Notes: a model not told the origin generated them from the sequence alone. Positions 32,536 to 47,400 are shown, counted from the stretch's first letter. The stretch: 64,000 nucleotides of DNA from Symbiodinium natans (GCA_905221605.1 CAJNDS010000394.1:86131-150130); one strand, 5' to 3'. Numbers and translations: made by a program.

Positions 32536-35500
32536 CTGCGCCTGCAGAGACAATTAGGAAAATGTCCGAAAACCTTCCTCACAAAGAAAAGTCACGGAGA
32601 AACACTCCACGCAACATTGACGCGTGAACCTTCCGGCGTCTCGACCACACGGTCCGCCCGCTGCTGGAGGGACGCTTTCCAGACTTTGTCCACGTCGCGG
32701 GCGTTGCCCCAGCCATCGTGCTCACGAAGCTCTTCGAAGCCACCCTGTAAGCTTCACCACAGAACAGAGTTGCATGGTTTCTGCAATTCTTTTGGCGCAT
32801 GCCAAGAAAGCAGTGTCCTCTAGCACTGCAAGGGCTTCTGCTTTCAAGCCGTAGCTGCCGTTCATTGCCTCAGTCGTGCATGGCGATAGGTTGGCTGGGC
32901 TCGGTGCTTTCTTCTGCACCCGGAATCGCATCCAGGGAACTCGCTTCTTGATCAAATCCACACAGTCGGCGGCCGTCCAGTCAGGAAACTCGAAGAAGTG
33001 TGTGAAGCGACTCTTCAAGCCGGGGTTGGTGTCCAGCATCTTGTTAATGTCCCCCGGATACCCGGCAATGATGATCACGACTCCTCAAGGCTGTTGCAGC
33101 AAACCCAAGGGACGAAGCCTGACCTGCAGCACCTTCCAACACCAAGCAAGCGCCGGGGAGGCCTGCATACTTCGGATCCGTCATCGCCGCAACGATCGCG
33201 GTACAGGCTTCTTGCCCAAAAGGGCCCTTGCCAAGTTCGTACGCCTCATCGATGAACAGGACACCTCCTTTCGCAGCCTGCAGCTCTCGCAACAGCGCAT
33301 GTGAACTCACTTGTCACATCGTATACTGCTCAAACCGTTCAACAGCACTCCTCCAGCTCCTGCTCCACCTTCTTCTTCGTTTGCCCGACATACTCCCCGG
33401 TCAGGTTCAGGCCCGAGGTTTCTGAAAGAACACGGGTGCAAAGGTATGGACATGTCAGAATCCCAATCCGAAGAGCACGGGCAACAGCAACACAGCCATC
33501 TCTGTATACCCTACACCTGCTGGCCAAGAGGGCCCCGCCTTGCACACGATCCTTTGCCAGGAGTCGAAGCTGAAAGAGAATCTGCGCCATTACTCGGGCC
33601 ACTGTCGTTTTGCCGGTGCCCGGGGCCCCAGTAAAGACGAAGTGTCCGAGCTCAGGCGCTTCATCTCCCTCCTGCGGCTTCAATATTTTCAAAGGCAAGT
33701 ACAAAAGCTTCAGGTTTAGGCTTAGGGTTTAACACGCTATCCCCTCTCCTCTTGTGCCACAGAGAAGGCATTGCTCAGCTGCTTGAGCTTTTGCCTTCAG
33801 GGTCAAGCTGCAGGACGACCGCATCTGCGAAAGAAACATATGCGAATGATGCATCGCCTGATTCCGTCCATGCGATAGAGCTTGTCCAGCGGACTGAAAG
33901 GGTCCTCTTTCCGGAGAAGGGCAGCAGACTACGCACATGCACGTAGCTGCCTTAGCTGTGTACCACGAGGCAACCGGCCTGTTGGCTGTCGGCTTCGGGT
34001 CCGATGTCAATGTCTGCTGCCTCCAAGCAGAGCTGGCCATCGCCTGCCGAGGCACATCAAAGTCACAGTACAGTCGCCTCAAGGTCACCTCCACGGTGCA
34101 CAGCACAGCTGCTGCACGTGCATCGCACACATCACCCTCTTAAGTCATCAGGAGGCTAAGACATGCAAAACAGATGGTGCCGAGCCTCCACGAGACGAAG
34201 CCTTCAGCATCGCTGCTTTCACCAAGTTCATCACTGCCCCTGCATTGCCAAAGTGTGACTCGCTTCGGCGAAGCATGTCAAGCTTCTTCTTCGCCTGCCA
34301 GTGCAACGCATCATATCGCATCCGACGCATGAGATGCAGATGTGCCGTGGCTGAGGGTTCACAGCAGGGCTTTCCCAAAAAGGTACATGCTTTCTGGCTG
34401 GCCTTCTCTTGGAAGTCCATGGAAGGCTTGACACCTTCGCTGCGGCAGTGCTGCCGCAGGATCTGCATGAGCTCCTCGAAGGCACAGCAAGTTCAGGAAT
34501 GTTCAGGAGGTCATTTAGGGCGAGTCTTGCTCTGAGAATTTAGGGTCACATGCGCAGCTTCAAGTTTTTCTGGACAACCCCGTCCTGATCGGTATAGTCT
34601 TCGAAATAGAAGGCCTGTTCAGGGGGGAATCGGCGAGCAAGACCCGGATTTTGCTCCCGAAGCATGGACAGCATCTGGTCCTCAGGGCAGGCAAACGAAG
34701 CCCTTGATGGAGCCTTCCGACCATGGGATCCCTAAATCGCACAGCACCATGGGCCAAGCGGGGGAGCTGTCCTCATACCCTAGGAGCAGCACCGCAATGT
34801 CGTCGTTGTCACCTCCCTGTATCTTCTCCACAAGAACGTCTAGCACCTGCATCAAGGAAAGGACCGAGTCAGCCAGCCTAAGGGCCTAGAGCATCCTACA
34901 GAGTCTACTGCGTGCGCGGCCTGCTTGCCATAAAGGCCGTCGTTGAGGTTGTAGGCCTCGTCGATCACCAGAACTTTTCCAGCAGCGGACTGTAGCACGT
35001 TGAGGACCTTTTGCTGGGCCTCGCCGACGACTGACCCCCCAAGATCGCCAGCGGTCTTGAAGACCACATCTCCAGAGCTTAAGAAACCCAGGTTCTTGAG
35101 CAGCTCTCCATACCTGAAAGGAAGTACGGTGGGAACCGCTAGGTGTGTATGTCAGGATCTGGCACCAATATTCTTACTAGTACCATGTGACTTCCTATAG
35201 ATATATATATATATATGTGGTTATACCTCAACGTTTCTTAGAACCCAACGAATGAAAGCAAATAGTGGGACCCAGAAAATTATGACCAAACGCGAGCAGC
35301 AAAAGTACGAAAGACAACTTCCGAAGACCGCCTGGATACAGCTTCGCACAGGTCGTCTTGCCGGTGCCAGGATTGCCCAGGAACATGCGGTTCAAGAACA
35401 CAGGAAGCGGCTTTTCGCCGTTGAGCTCCTTCTGGTACTTGGTGCCACATATAGTGATCAAGTCGTCGATGGTCTTCTTGATTCTGTTCCAGCCAGTTTT

Positions 35501-38500
35501 CTGCTCAATTTCACTACGGACACGTTCAAGCTTCGGGTTCGATCGGGGATCCTCACATGTTCACAGGAGGTTGCAGAACAAGGAGCCAAAGCAATGATGG
35601 GTTTTTTTTTTGCCCACTTCGAATGTGCAGAACCAGTCCTCGCCCACCACGTCCACAAACTGAAGAGACCTTGAGAGCAGAATCCTACAGCGTTCCATGA
35701 AGCCCCAGCCTTGCAACCTCGAAACCGTGAACATCTCCCCTGACGCCGTTCTCAATAGACTTCATGCAACGATCAAGGCCCTCCGAGCTTCCAGGGCCCT
35801 TGAAGTTCTTCACTTACACAACATTCCAGGGGCACTCTGCGATTTAGAGCTTCGAGCTGAAGTATGTGGGCCAATCGCCGGCCTAGCAGCATGGCTTCAG
35901 GATCGAAATCTGCCCGGCTCATGGCACTTGCTGTCGCCGCCTCCAGACACTTCCTCACCTCAGCCGTACAATATGCACAACGTTACAAAGCTAAATGTTT
36001 CAAAATAATCTACTTAGCAGGAGTTCTTGCCCTTCGCATTTGCGGGGACTTGCCGCATATGGCCTCTCTGGCGTTGCCGAAGCCTTTCTTCGCGCGGCTT
36101 TTCGCCATCCTGCGCCAACAAATTGCTGGAAATGCGCCGAGCTCCAAGCGAAAACTGTGAAACGTACCCTGTCCTTCTCACGACAACGTCTGTGAGGCGC
36201 GGATCCTCTTCACTCCAACCACGCTGAGAACGCATGTGCGTCCAAATCCTTATCAGCACAGCCAGGGCGCTCGAAATGTGCTCAAAATGTCGCTCAAAAT
36301 GCGCGCTCAAGTGCTCTGAGCGTAGGTCTGAGCCAGCTCCCTCTCGTCGAAGTCTTCCTAACTTGCGGTCTGCTCTTGCAGTCTGGGTTCCAAGCACAAG
36401 GCGGAGTGTGCCGCTCAGGCGCTAAGACAGCGACACAGACAATCTCAAGTGCTGACAGAGGACAAAAAGGACTTCGTTAAAGCGACTCTTCAGGCCGCTG
36501 TTGTACGCGTAAATCTTGGAATTCATGTCGTCCTGCAAGCTTGGGAATCTTGGGAATGACGGAGAAGCATGCAGCCAAACAGTCTAAGGTTCAATACCTG
36601 GAGTCATCCCAAGCATTCTCAAGCCCATCGGCCTCGTACCCGGCCAGGACGCAGGTGAGTCGGCCGCGTTCGTTCTCAGTGAGGGTGACGAGCTCGTTGA
36701 CAATCGGGGCGCCCTTGAACTTGTCGCCTGCCGGATCCAAGTCATACGCCTCATCAATGAAGATCACTCCATCCAGCGCTTCTTGTGAAATCTTCCTAAA
36801 CTCGTCCACGCCATCGTCCTTCAGCTTTTGCGCCGTGCACTCTTTGAAGACGTTCTTGCTCCGCAGGCCCGAATCATGCAAAACCGAAGCGAGCAAGCGT
36901 GCCACCGTCGTCTTGCCGGTTCCAGGGTTTCCCAGGAAACAATAGTTCCTGGAACAGGCAGCTAGGTAGGCGCAACATCAAACGGTCAAGTACAGTAGCT
37001 GCAGAAACAGAGCGGCTAGAAAAAAACCAGCTACGGTAGCGCCAAGGCACAAGTTCAGTGGGTTCTTCTTCCGGACGTCGGGTGGCATGCGCTGAAACTG
37101 CAGGGCGGACTTGTACAGGCTTATGGCCGTCATCTTCACCTTCTTGAGTCCCGTCAAGGAAAGAAGCTCATCCATGGCAGCGGAGGCGCAGCCTGCAAAA
37201 TGCTTCCGGGAAACAGGACCGACAGTTTAGTTGGCCAACGAAATTCAAGGGGGGGGGGGACGAAGAAGTGATGGCCCTTGCACAATGCAGCTCGCACTCC
37301 CGGCCTTTCGTCTCTTTCATCTCTTCCCAGACTGCCAAGGGATCCGTGGGACTTGCAAGGTCCTGGAGCTTGGCGTCCTTGGCACGAAGAGCGTCCTGTC
37401 CGCGGCTTCCGAAGAATTCTTGGACGCACATGCTCCAAGCGTGTCTACTGTCATGGACACATGAAAATAGTGCCACTTCTCGACCTCACCTTTACTGTTG
37501 CTAAATGTTCATGTTATGCTTCAGTATACTGTTTGTTGTTAGTTGTGTAAACATTTTCGATGTCTGCATGTAGGGCTTCAGGGCAGTGAGCACTTCTTGG
37601 CTTCTCGGGCTCGCCTTCTCGGAGATCGCAAGCACTGACTCCATGTCCGGGAAGCGTTGGAGAGCCGTTTCCAGGATGGGTAAGTCCTGTCATGGTATGT
37701 CATGATGCCAGGAAGGCAACTCTCTTTGGGGTCTTTAGTCCTTAGTGTCTTTAGTGCTTGGGACAGCAAGTTATGAGGAGCACATGACTCACCTCCAGGC
37801 GGTGCAGCGCCAGGAGCAGCAGAGGATGGGCGACCTGCCTGCGATCGCAGCACGGATGTCTGCGAAAGCAAAGGCCGTGATGTGCTTACTTGCAGTCTCG
37901 AACATCGTGCCCCTGGACAAGCATGTCGAAAGGAAAGCGAGGGGCTGCCTTGCAGATCGCCGAAGCTCTGCGAGATACTTGTCAAGATGGCTCTTGGCCA
38001 CTTCGGCGTCGGCAGTGTAGACTTCGAGCGCCATCAGCAGATCCAAGAGTGGAAGGGCGACCTCTCTTTCCTTGATCAGCTTGTCCAGGACATTCTTTCC
38101 AGCAAACGGTACGGCAGCGGCATTCACGAAGGACAGCTTCTGAAGGAGATCCCTTTCCTGTGCCTCTGTCAGCTCACCTGTGCCGAGAGCACTGAGTCCA
38201 AAAGCCGATCTACGGAGAGCTGGATTGCTGCCGCGGGGACAGGCGCCAAAGCTTTGCCATCCCACGTTGTTGGGAAGGAGAAGCCCTCGGCACGGCTCCC
38301 TTTTAGCTCCTCGTCTGGACGGCAGGCTACTTCAGATTCCAATCGGCTCGGAGGCGTTGACAGAGTACATCCGCACGCGGTTTGGGCACATCTTGCTCCC
38401 TAGGTACCAACAGGCATGCTGGGAGCCTCAAGCACGCAGTACATGGCATCTTCGTGGCTCTCTGCATTTTCATCGTCCTTTACCTCCTGGCAACACCAGG

Positions 38501-39688
38501 CAGGCGCGTGATGCGGGGTCGGAACTCACGCAAGCGAGGAGCTGAACCTCAGGCCCGTGCCTGGCAGCTTCCCACCACAAGCTTGCCGTCAGGCTTCTGG
38601 AAGGAGACGTACCTCTCCCGACTTAGCAGAGTGGAAGATGGGATATGGGAAGGGAAAGGGGAAGAGAAGCACTGCCAAGACAACTTTGAGCCCCCCTTGG
38701 CCTCGGCTTCAACTCCAGGCTGGTCTCGGAGCTCTCGGGGCTTTCTTGGAGAATCCTCGCCACCTCGGGCTTAGGGCCTCTCTTCAAGAGAGGCCTCGCT
38801 TGGGTTGTTGGGGACTTAGGGTCGTGAGGGGACGATGATTCCCCCAGCCTTGGCAAGCGTGGCCTTGTTCACCTGAGGCAACACTCTGAGATCAAAAACC
38901 GTCAGGTCAACAGTCAGAGGCACACCCAAGAAACCAAAGAGCGTCGAGCTAAACCAATTTTAAAACCCTGGAAGAGAGTCGCCGCCTGGAGGTAGTGGGT
39001 CGCATAGAGCGCGAAGGGCTCCCACACCACGAAGCGCCTCGGCCCAAGCTCGTCGGCCTCGAAGCTGTCGAAGCCTTCCTGCCGCCACTTGCTTGGTGCC
39101 TCCAAAGTCTTGCAGTGCAGGCTCGCAGGGCAATTTGTTGTTTTTTTTTTTTTGGGGGGGGGGGGGGGGGGGGAGGGTGCGGGGGGGAGCTTTAAAGTGA
39201 AAACGTTGCTTTTCTGCTTCTCAGCCTGCTTGTTCTTCTTGTTGCCCCCGCCGGGCCACTTGGCAGTACAGGTGCTCAGAGAGAATGCAAAGCCAATGAG
39301 AAGATGGGCCGTTCCTTCTTTCACCCTCGCTGTGCCCAAGCTCTGAATGTTCGCGGCCGTGAGACGGTGCACCTCCCCAGCGGTTCCAGGCTCAGGGGGT
39401 GTAGACCCTAGGATTAAAACCACATGGTCAGCTCTCTGACTTACAGTCCCATGTTTTCAGGAACGCAGTGTAGTCGTGACCCCCAAAAAAGGGGACGAGC
39501 TGTGTCAAAGAAAGAAGCGACAAAGGCAGCAACATATCAGCAAACACTTCACCGGGCCTGGATTCCACCAAGGGTTGCTTCCTTCCTGAACTTGCCCAGT
39601 TGCGAGAATCCTCAACAGAAAGTCATTTCAAAAAAAAAACCTTGTAAGCACGAAGATTCTCAAACACACGAATACTCGAATCATAATC

Positions 39689-39719
<31 letters not shown>

Positions 39720-41380
39720 CCATCATCATCACCATCATCATCATCATCATCACCATTGGCATCATCAACATCATCGTCATCATCATCATCATCATCATCA
39801 CCACCAGAATGCGTTTCTCGGCCTTCCTGGCTGCCCAGGGCTATGGCATGCAGGTACTTCGGATACTAAGGAGTCTGGGAATGCTGCTGCACCACAACAA
39901 TTCAGCAGGATGTGAGTCCTTTGTGTGCATCTTTGACGGCGGCTCCCTCCAGCACGTGAAAGATGGGAAGCAGCTTCTCCTGGAAGCTGGCCCGTTGCCA
40001 CTCTGACTTGCGCTCCTCAGCATCTCCAGCCAAACCCAGCTGTCGCATGCGACATTCAATATCTCATCAGTAACTGAGCTGTGGACCGATTGCTCCTTGA
40101 ACTTGTGCAGCAAGGCCTGCTTCGACCCATGAAAACGAGCGTTGATCTCGAGCGACAGCTCAGTTGGGTGCATCTCCTGCGATACTGCAAGGAGCAGGGC
40201 ATATGCTTGCAAGTAAAGTGATATATAAAGACGCAACGCCAGCAGAGCCAGACGGCTCCTCGATCAGCTTCTCCAGGGAGCTCAAGATACGAAGGCCCGT
40301 GATGGGCTGGCTCGGGTCATCCATGCACCTCTGTGTCTCTTCCATCGCAGCTGTGAGTCTGTCGCCACTGCATGACGGACACTCATCCGGCACACCTTCT
40401 TTGCAAATCTTGAGGCTGAAGGAGTGGATGGACTTCTCACAAGTCCAGGTGATGGCTTTGTCGCAGCACACTTTCCTTGTCTCTGCACAATCAACCACGA
40501 GACGTCTGGATTGGCAGGCTTGCGCATTCCAGCACTCTGTCACACGCTTCTCCGTGCACTTTATGGTCGCCTTGCCATCCTCATAGTCCTGAAACTTCCG
40601 GCACGTTGCGGTAGCCATGTGTCCACAACGCAAAGGCTTCTCGAGCGTCACGGAGCAGTGGCCCTTCACCTCCTGCTGCTTCAAGAGCTGCACCAGCTGC
40701 TTGCAAGCGAACTCTGCGGAGTGGCCGCAAGGCCGCTCAACCTCCCACCCGCTTTCAGAGGGGACTCCGGAGAGAGGGAGGACATACATACATACAATAC
40801 ATACATACATACATACGCCACCTCGCTACTCCGTTGTGACTGGCCTGCACCGTCTGCTTGCAGCCCTTGATGGCGGTCATGAGCTGATCATCCAACTGCA
40901 CCTGTGTTGGCTTCGCGTTCGCTGGCAGGATGCCCTTGGCCGTCAATGACTCCATGGCCTGCACCGAGGCAAGATGGCCCCTTTGATCTGCCAAGGAGAA
41001 GACTAGGAGAAGCAAGGACTCACGAATTTTCTTGGCCTGCTCAGCCCAGGGCTTCCAGTTCTGGAGGGCTGCTTTTGCATGGCACGGTATCCTGTTCAAA
41101 TCTCCAAAGGCTCGGGTCGGCTTGGGGGGGCCTGGAGGAACCCTCGCTCAGCCAAGCCGCTTTATCTCATGGCCACAAAGAGGGCTTCGCACCGTGATGG
41201 ATTCTTTGCAAGGTGGCAGAGCGGAAGACTTCAGGTTGCAGGCTGTCTTGTGCTTGTGGCCGCAGGCCCTGCTGATCACGACCTGAGAACACCCCCCTCT
41301 GCCTTGCAAGGCATTCGGCATGCTGTGGCAAAGTCACGCTGGCTCTGTCTCTCTGCCTCTCTGCCTCTCTGCCTCTCTGC

Positions 41381-41429
<49 letters not shown>

Positions 41430-44400
41430 CTCTCTCCGTCTCTCGCTCTCTGTGTCTTTGTCTCTCCGACATGCCAAGGCACTTCCGTCGTGCATTTTAG
41501 GTCAGCCAGGGTCGGTGGGACTGGATCGATGCATCCTTCCGTCAGCTCGTCGAGCGCTTCGGCGGGTCGCGGCAGAGACTCCTGAAAATAGATGCGCTCG
41601 ATTTGAACTGATTTGCCCAGTGCTCAGCTGCTTGACAAATCGACAGTGGGCAACAGAAAAAACACAGCGGCAGAGAGTGACAGAGAAAGTGCATGTGAGC
41701 AAAACCGTGACAAGAGTGGGAGACTGTGACTCTGCATCTGAAGCCAATCCGTGCGGCAACTGTACTTCTTTATCCAAGCGGGACACTTACGCATAAAACG
41801 GTTCCTTGCATGGCGCGGTCGTAGCTTTTTAATTTGTGAAGCGCAGAGGTGGGGAGGGAGTGCTGCGAGGGAACACAGGGAAGGGGCGACTCCAGGGTCA
41901 GGGCGACTTAAGACCGATATCTCCTAAGGCCGAAAGAAATGGAAAGAAATGCGCATAACAGGCTCAACCGCCTCCATCTCTACGGCAAGTTTCCAGCTGG
42001 CGCGCGCGGTAGCAGGAGACACGAACATCATGGCCACACTGAGGATGACGAGTTGATACCTGGCACTACCATCTCACATACATGACGCATCTAAGCTTCC
42101 CCATTGCCTTGGCCCTAAGTGGATTCGGCCTTCTCCTGGCAGTGCGAATCGAGCTTGGCCAGGTCAAAGGCCCTTCCACATTCCACCTGCTCTTCATGGC
42201 CACATCTTCCTTTGCGAAGCCAAGGGAGATTGAAGAAGATAGCTTATCTGCAACTGCAACTCGGAAGGGGCACATTCTCACTGCAGGAAAGCTTCGCACG
42301 AAGGTGACCTTCTCGCGGCAGACCCTGTCCTCAGATGCGAACAGCCAGTGCTGAGACCAGTAGCGGAAGACTCTTCACGCGTCCAACAGCAAAGGCTGAA
42401 CCGTTGCAAACCACTTCCACCGAGGTTCCAGTGTGCCGTACTCCACACCTGCATCCCAGCTTACCAAAACACAACAACCATGGAATGAAAGCCTGGTACT
42501 GAGCACTGCCACAGATACTCCACACCTTCGCGTACAATGTCCTGCTCTGCACAGCGACCTCCCAGACAGTCATTCTTTGGAAATTGTCACTACATTCCCA
42601 AGAATCCTTTACGAATTGGACCCCTGCCTCCCTGCCAGATTTGCAGCTGGATGTTCTCTGCGCAGGACACCTCAGGGAGGCACTTGAGCTTTGCCCAGCT
42701 ATGGCGCTATGGATTCACCAGTAAACGACGGCCTTGGCCGCATGGCTGCATCTGGGTAGTTTGACGTCCAGCTTCATCGGGCAAACGAACTGCGCGGCAC
42801 TGTCGCGCTGGTAGGCTTGCTTCAGCCAGCACTTCACCCGAGTCATGTGCTCACAGGCAGGCACGTAGTCCACCATCTGTTCACACTTCGGCACCTCCAC
42901 CGCACCCCGAACAAAGTGCAGCACGGGAAGAACGACCGAAAGACCAACCCGCAGCACTCAACAAGAACCACAAGACTCGGGAGCAAAAAATCGATGCTGG
43001 CAAGCAAAACTGCGATTTATAGTAGTTGCCTGACAACGTCCATTGTTGTATTCACCGAGCATGTAGCATTTGACATCCATGGTGTGTTTGCAATCGGGGT
43101 AAACGTACCTGAGGACCCAGGGCAGCTAAAAGGGCAACTAAAGCTTCAGCTGCTACTTCTAGCATACTTGCATGGTTCACATTGTCACATGGTCTGCTGT
43201 CCAGGGACGGAGTGTGAGACATCTCCTCACACCGTGGCCAGCTCTTCTGGCCACTCTGAATATCCTCCTCATCTTGACATGACATTTCCTTCTCGTGGGT
43301 GCAAGGCAGCATTACGTTCACTTTGACAGGACATCGATATGTTCGCAATGCTTCATCGATTGTCTCATGCTTGGTTGCCTCACCTTGGCTGAACACTCAC
43401 GTAGACGTGAAGGCTCGGCATCACGGGCCGTGGATGCAAACAAATCGACTAGCATCCACACAAAGTCTGCTAAACAGAACGACTAGCATCCACACAAAGT
43501 CGGCTACGTTAACGAGTCACATTCAGCTAATGCATCAAAGCTGCTGTTGGCAAAAACGCTTTCGCAAGTGATGTCAGCTTCATGGCGGGCGCACGGAGAT
43601 GCGACCATGGCAACACACTTCTTGTTGTGCTTCTCCTGAGGCCAGTGGCACTTCAGACCACACGGATGATTGCACGGTAGCCGGACTTGACACGTTATGC
43701 CACAGAAGCCAAGTTGCAGCTCCTTGGCTCTTTCCGCGTCGAAAGTCGATTCTGGATGCTGCGGACAACAAAGTGGCAGCTTCGGACCCACTCGGGGTTT
43801 GTCGAAGGTCTCCACACGCTTGTCAGCATTGTCTGTGGACGCGGGTGGCTCCTGCAGCAAGGTAAATGTCCTCTGCCAATGCTTGATCTCCTGGCGGGAG
43901 TTCTCGAAGTAGCCTGTGTTGCCCAAGATGTACATGCCTAGCCTCGCGCGGGAAAGCAGAACGATCATCCGGTTGACCAGCTTCACGAATGGTGTGCGAG
44001 AGTACTCGTCTACGACCAAGGACGCGATCACAATGTCAGCCTCGTCACCTTGGAAGCGATCCACCGTTGAAAGCCTGATCTGGTTTGTGTCATCATCTCG
44101 GGACAATAGTCTCTCGGCAGATTGGTCAGAAACAGAATCTTCCGCATGAGCATCAGCTGGCCTTTGTACGGTGTCAGGATCACAATCGAGGTCTTTGGCA
44201 CGCCACACTGCACCAAGTAGTACGCCAACCAAATCGCCATATCGGCTTCTTGGCGATTCACCTTCGACATTCCAACATCCGCCTTCCCTTGACTTCCCGA
44301 GTGCGTCCACAAGAAGATGTGAGACTGGACTCCAGGAACCTCCCGACCCTTGTAGGTGCTCTGCTTCGCCAGATGACCTGGAATCGTTCTCGTTGAACAG

Positions 44401-47400
44401 ACGTCATGGTCTTCGATTGCCACGATGCTCTCATAGTACTCCCGGGTCAGGTCACAGATGTGTGATCGCATGCGTCGCTGCACCTTGAGCACGGCCGAAG
44501 GCACCCGGTGCTCGTCCGGCGCGCGGATGAGGCGCTCGAACATCGAGACCTGAGTCTGCGAAGTGTTCTAGAGTTCACGGAGCATGAATGACCATGAACA
44601 ACACCTGAATGGCCATGGCCACATGACCCAAATCACGAGGGGCCGTTGGCGTTGGGCTTGAGGATGTTGGGACCTTTATGGCATCTTACGGCACCTCCTC
44701 AGCCCTTTGCATGCTAAGCCGGGCGGCGTTGACGCTGTTGAGCCTTTCAAAAGCGAACTTCTGCATGATCGACGGCTGAAGTTGGAGGTGGTCACCAATC
44801 ATCTCCAACTTCAGGGTGCTCTGGCAAAAGCAAGAGAATAGCAGCGGCTCCAGAACTTCTGAGGCCTCCTCGACTACAATGGCAAATGGGTTCGTGGATC
44901 GGATCGCCTCGAGGCGAGAGATGCACCCCACAATGGTGCCGCCGATGACACTCTTGTTTTCGTAGACCCTGGCGCTTGCTCGAACTTCGGCCTCGTGCAA
45001 CCTCTTCCTCTTGAAATACGTCTGATACTTGATCTTGTCAATGAGCTGCAGAAGCAGGTCCCTCTGCCGCGCCATCAGGCTTTCGCAAGCCGCCCAGCGC
45101 TGCTCTGGAGTCAGCTCCCACGTCCAGTGCTTCGAATCGAGGAGGTAAGGCAGATTGGGGTCGTCCATTTCGGCTGAGATGGGAACTTCCTCCTCGGCCT
45201 GACCTGCCTCGGAGCTGGAGTCGTCCTCACTGATGCCTTCGAAGTCATAGACCTCTCGTAAGTGCTGGATGTTGTCGGCTTCCTCCACCTCGTCTGGGTT
45301 GTCGTACCTGCCTGCCGGCTCATTCTCCTGAGGAACATCGTCATCGGACTGCCCACCGGCAGAAGCGAACTCAGCATCCTCGGAGGGACGTTGCAGGCTT
45401 CGGCGGGATGCAGGGAACAATGGATGAACATGTGTCACATAACGAGTAATGAATGAACACACCGTGCATGGAAACGGTAAGCTGGACAAGGGTGGTCCTC
45501 GTGAAAGGCAGCCTCCGCCTCTGTCTTTGACTCTCCCATCTCCACCTTGTCGGCCGGCTTCATGTCCTGTTTAATGGGGGAGTTGGGGGGTCCGGCTGAT
45601 TTTCGCACATGTGAGTTTGTGTTGGGAGTTTTGGAAATGCAAACGCAAGGCAATCTGAGGCAAGTTTTAGTAGGTGCCCGTTTTTCTCTCTCCTGGCCTC
45701 GGAGGTGTTCTGTGAGATCTCTGGCGCATCGAGGGCTGGTGGGGCGTGCGACTCTGGCGGAGCATGAGCGTGGCAGAACTGCGAGCCTGGCATTGCCATG
45801 GATTGGCACTTCTTGCCTTTGCGATTAACACCAGCGCAGTAAAGAGAGGTCTTCGTTCTCGATGGGTTCTCCTTCACATCTCCTAAGCTGCAAGATGTTG
45901 GGGCGACCCCGGAGCGACCGTGACCGCAGGCACAAACACGCGCAGTGGGTGCTGCTGAAAGCTGGCATGACGTGGCATGATACGCAGCTCCTTTCAGTAA
46001 GTCCCGATCCGTCTGGCTCTTCCGCGCGGGCCTCGTCGAAAGCCCATCCATCGTACGAGTAGTAGCTGGAGCTCTGCATATGACGAGCGCAATACATGTG
46101 GCCGAAAATGGCCGGCTGGCGACAAGACCAGGGCCACCAAGAGTACTGGCACTGCTTCACATCATGCTTTTCACAAACATCTTTGCCAGGAAGAGCAAAC
46201 TCGTTGCATTGATAGCAAAGTGCATGCTCGAAGCACACGTTCCGGGGTGGGTCATCGGTGGCCGATGGCGACACCTGTCCCAGCGACACACACCGAAAGC
46301 ATGCGTGGACTTCGCAGAAATGCTGTGGAGCTGGAAGCTTTCTCCTGCCAAGTTGAGAGTGGAGACAGACATGCACGAATGCGTGAACAGCATGCGCACG
46401 TTGCCAACAAGAACCTGCTGAATGCGTCCAGCCTCTCACAGTTCTCGATCTGGCACGCATGCTCCACGCATGCTAGTCGCCCAGGGAGTATTGGCTTGCG
46501 ACACCACGATCCATCTTCGACTTGCATGGAGCAGCTGTGCGGAACCTTGACACCAGCCAGCGTGGCTAGCAAGTGCCGGACCACAACTGACATAAACTGG
46601 TAGCACAATGCACAGGGGCTCGTGAACATGCAACTGGGGCGCACAGAAATCTGAATCGTGGGAAAAAGCCAAGTTGTCACACTGGGCATACTCGTACTTG
46701 CACATAGGCAGCGGCCGGTCTCCACGAAGAAACATGTACAGCACTTCACCTACAAGCGCACACAAAGGATGCAGAACTGCAGAGAATGCTGCCATGAACC
46801 AACATTTCCTCAAGCGCTCCCCTGTCATGTCTGTCATGTCAGCACACCTTTGATGCAAGGCTTTCGAGAGTCAATGGGGACTCAAACACGGAGAGTGAGG
46901 GGAGACCATGGAGACCATGACCAGTCCCTGCCCATGTGCTCCGGGGACTGGTACACTGAGGCTCGAAATGGTCATCGAGGATCTGCCCCGGCAGAGCGGA
47001 AACAAGATCTCGAGTCAAACTGAGAGACGACATTGGAACTCGAGTGCTCCACGCGCGCTGCGCAGAAAACATTCTGTACCTGCAGGTTGCCCTTTCCTGC
47101 GTCGCGCATTGGACGGCGGCTCAAAGCTTTTAAGGGCCTCCAACGGCCCTGCAACTTCAGGTGGGCGTCGCAACTTTCAAACATCGCAAGAGAGCTTTTT
47201 GTCGGGAGCAACAGTACCGGTCGACGAGTCAGAACGCGCAGAACAGGCCACCAAAAGAAGCGAAGCAATGGGTTTTGAGGTCGGAACTTGGATCCGAAAG
47301 CCCAGTATGCCCCAGCTCCACATAGTGAGCAATTCCAGACTGAAGTTGGTGAACTTCTGCGAAAATCTGCGACGGGTGGAGAGACCTCTGCGTCCAGCGT

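Noticed and set aside
33339-37175. Bacterial contamination, because the AAA modules resemble CbbX/SpoVK
   Set aside because: The modules are split by introns and continuous with eukaryotic helicase and zinc-finger exons.
39424-39915. 163-codon plus-strand ORF with a poly-His tract
   Set aside because: The His run is a CAT/CAC microsatellite lying in an intron of the minus-strand gene.
41167-41482. Arg/Glu-repeat ORFs on the minus strand
   Set aside because: They translate the (CT)n microsatellite; the true exon here is the CGHKHKTAC zinc-finger block in another frame.
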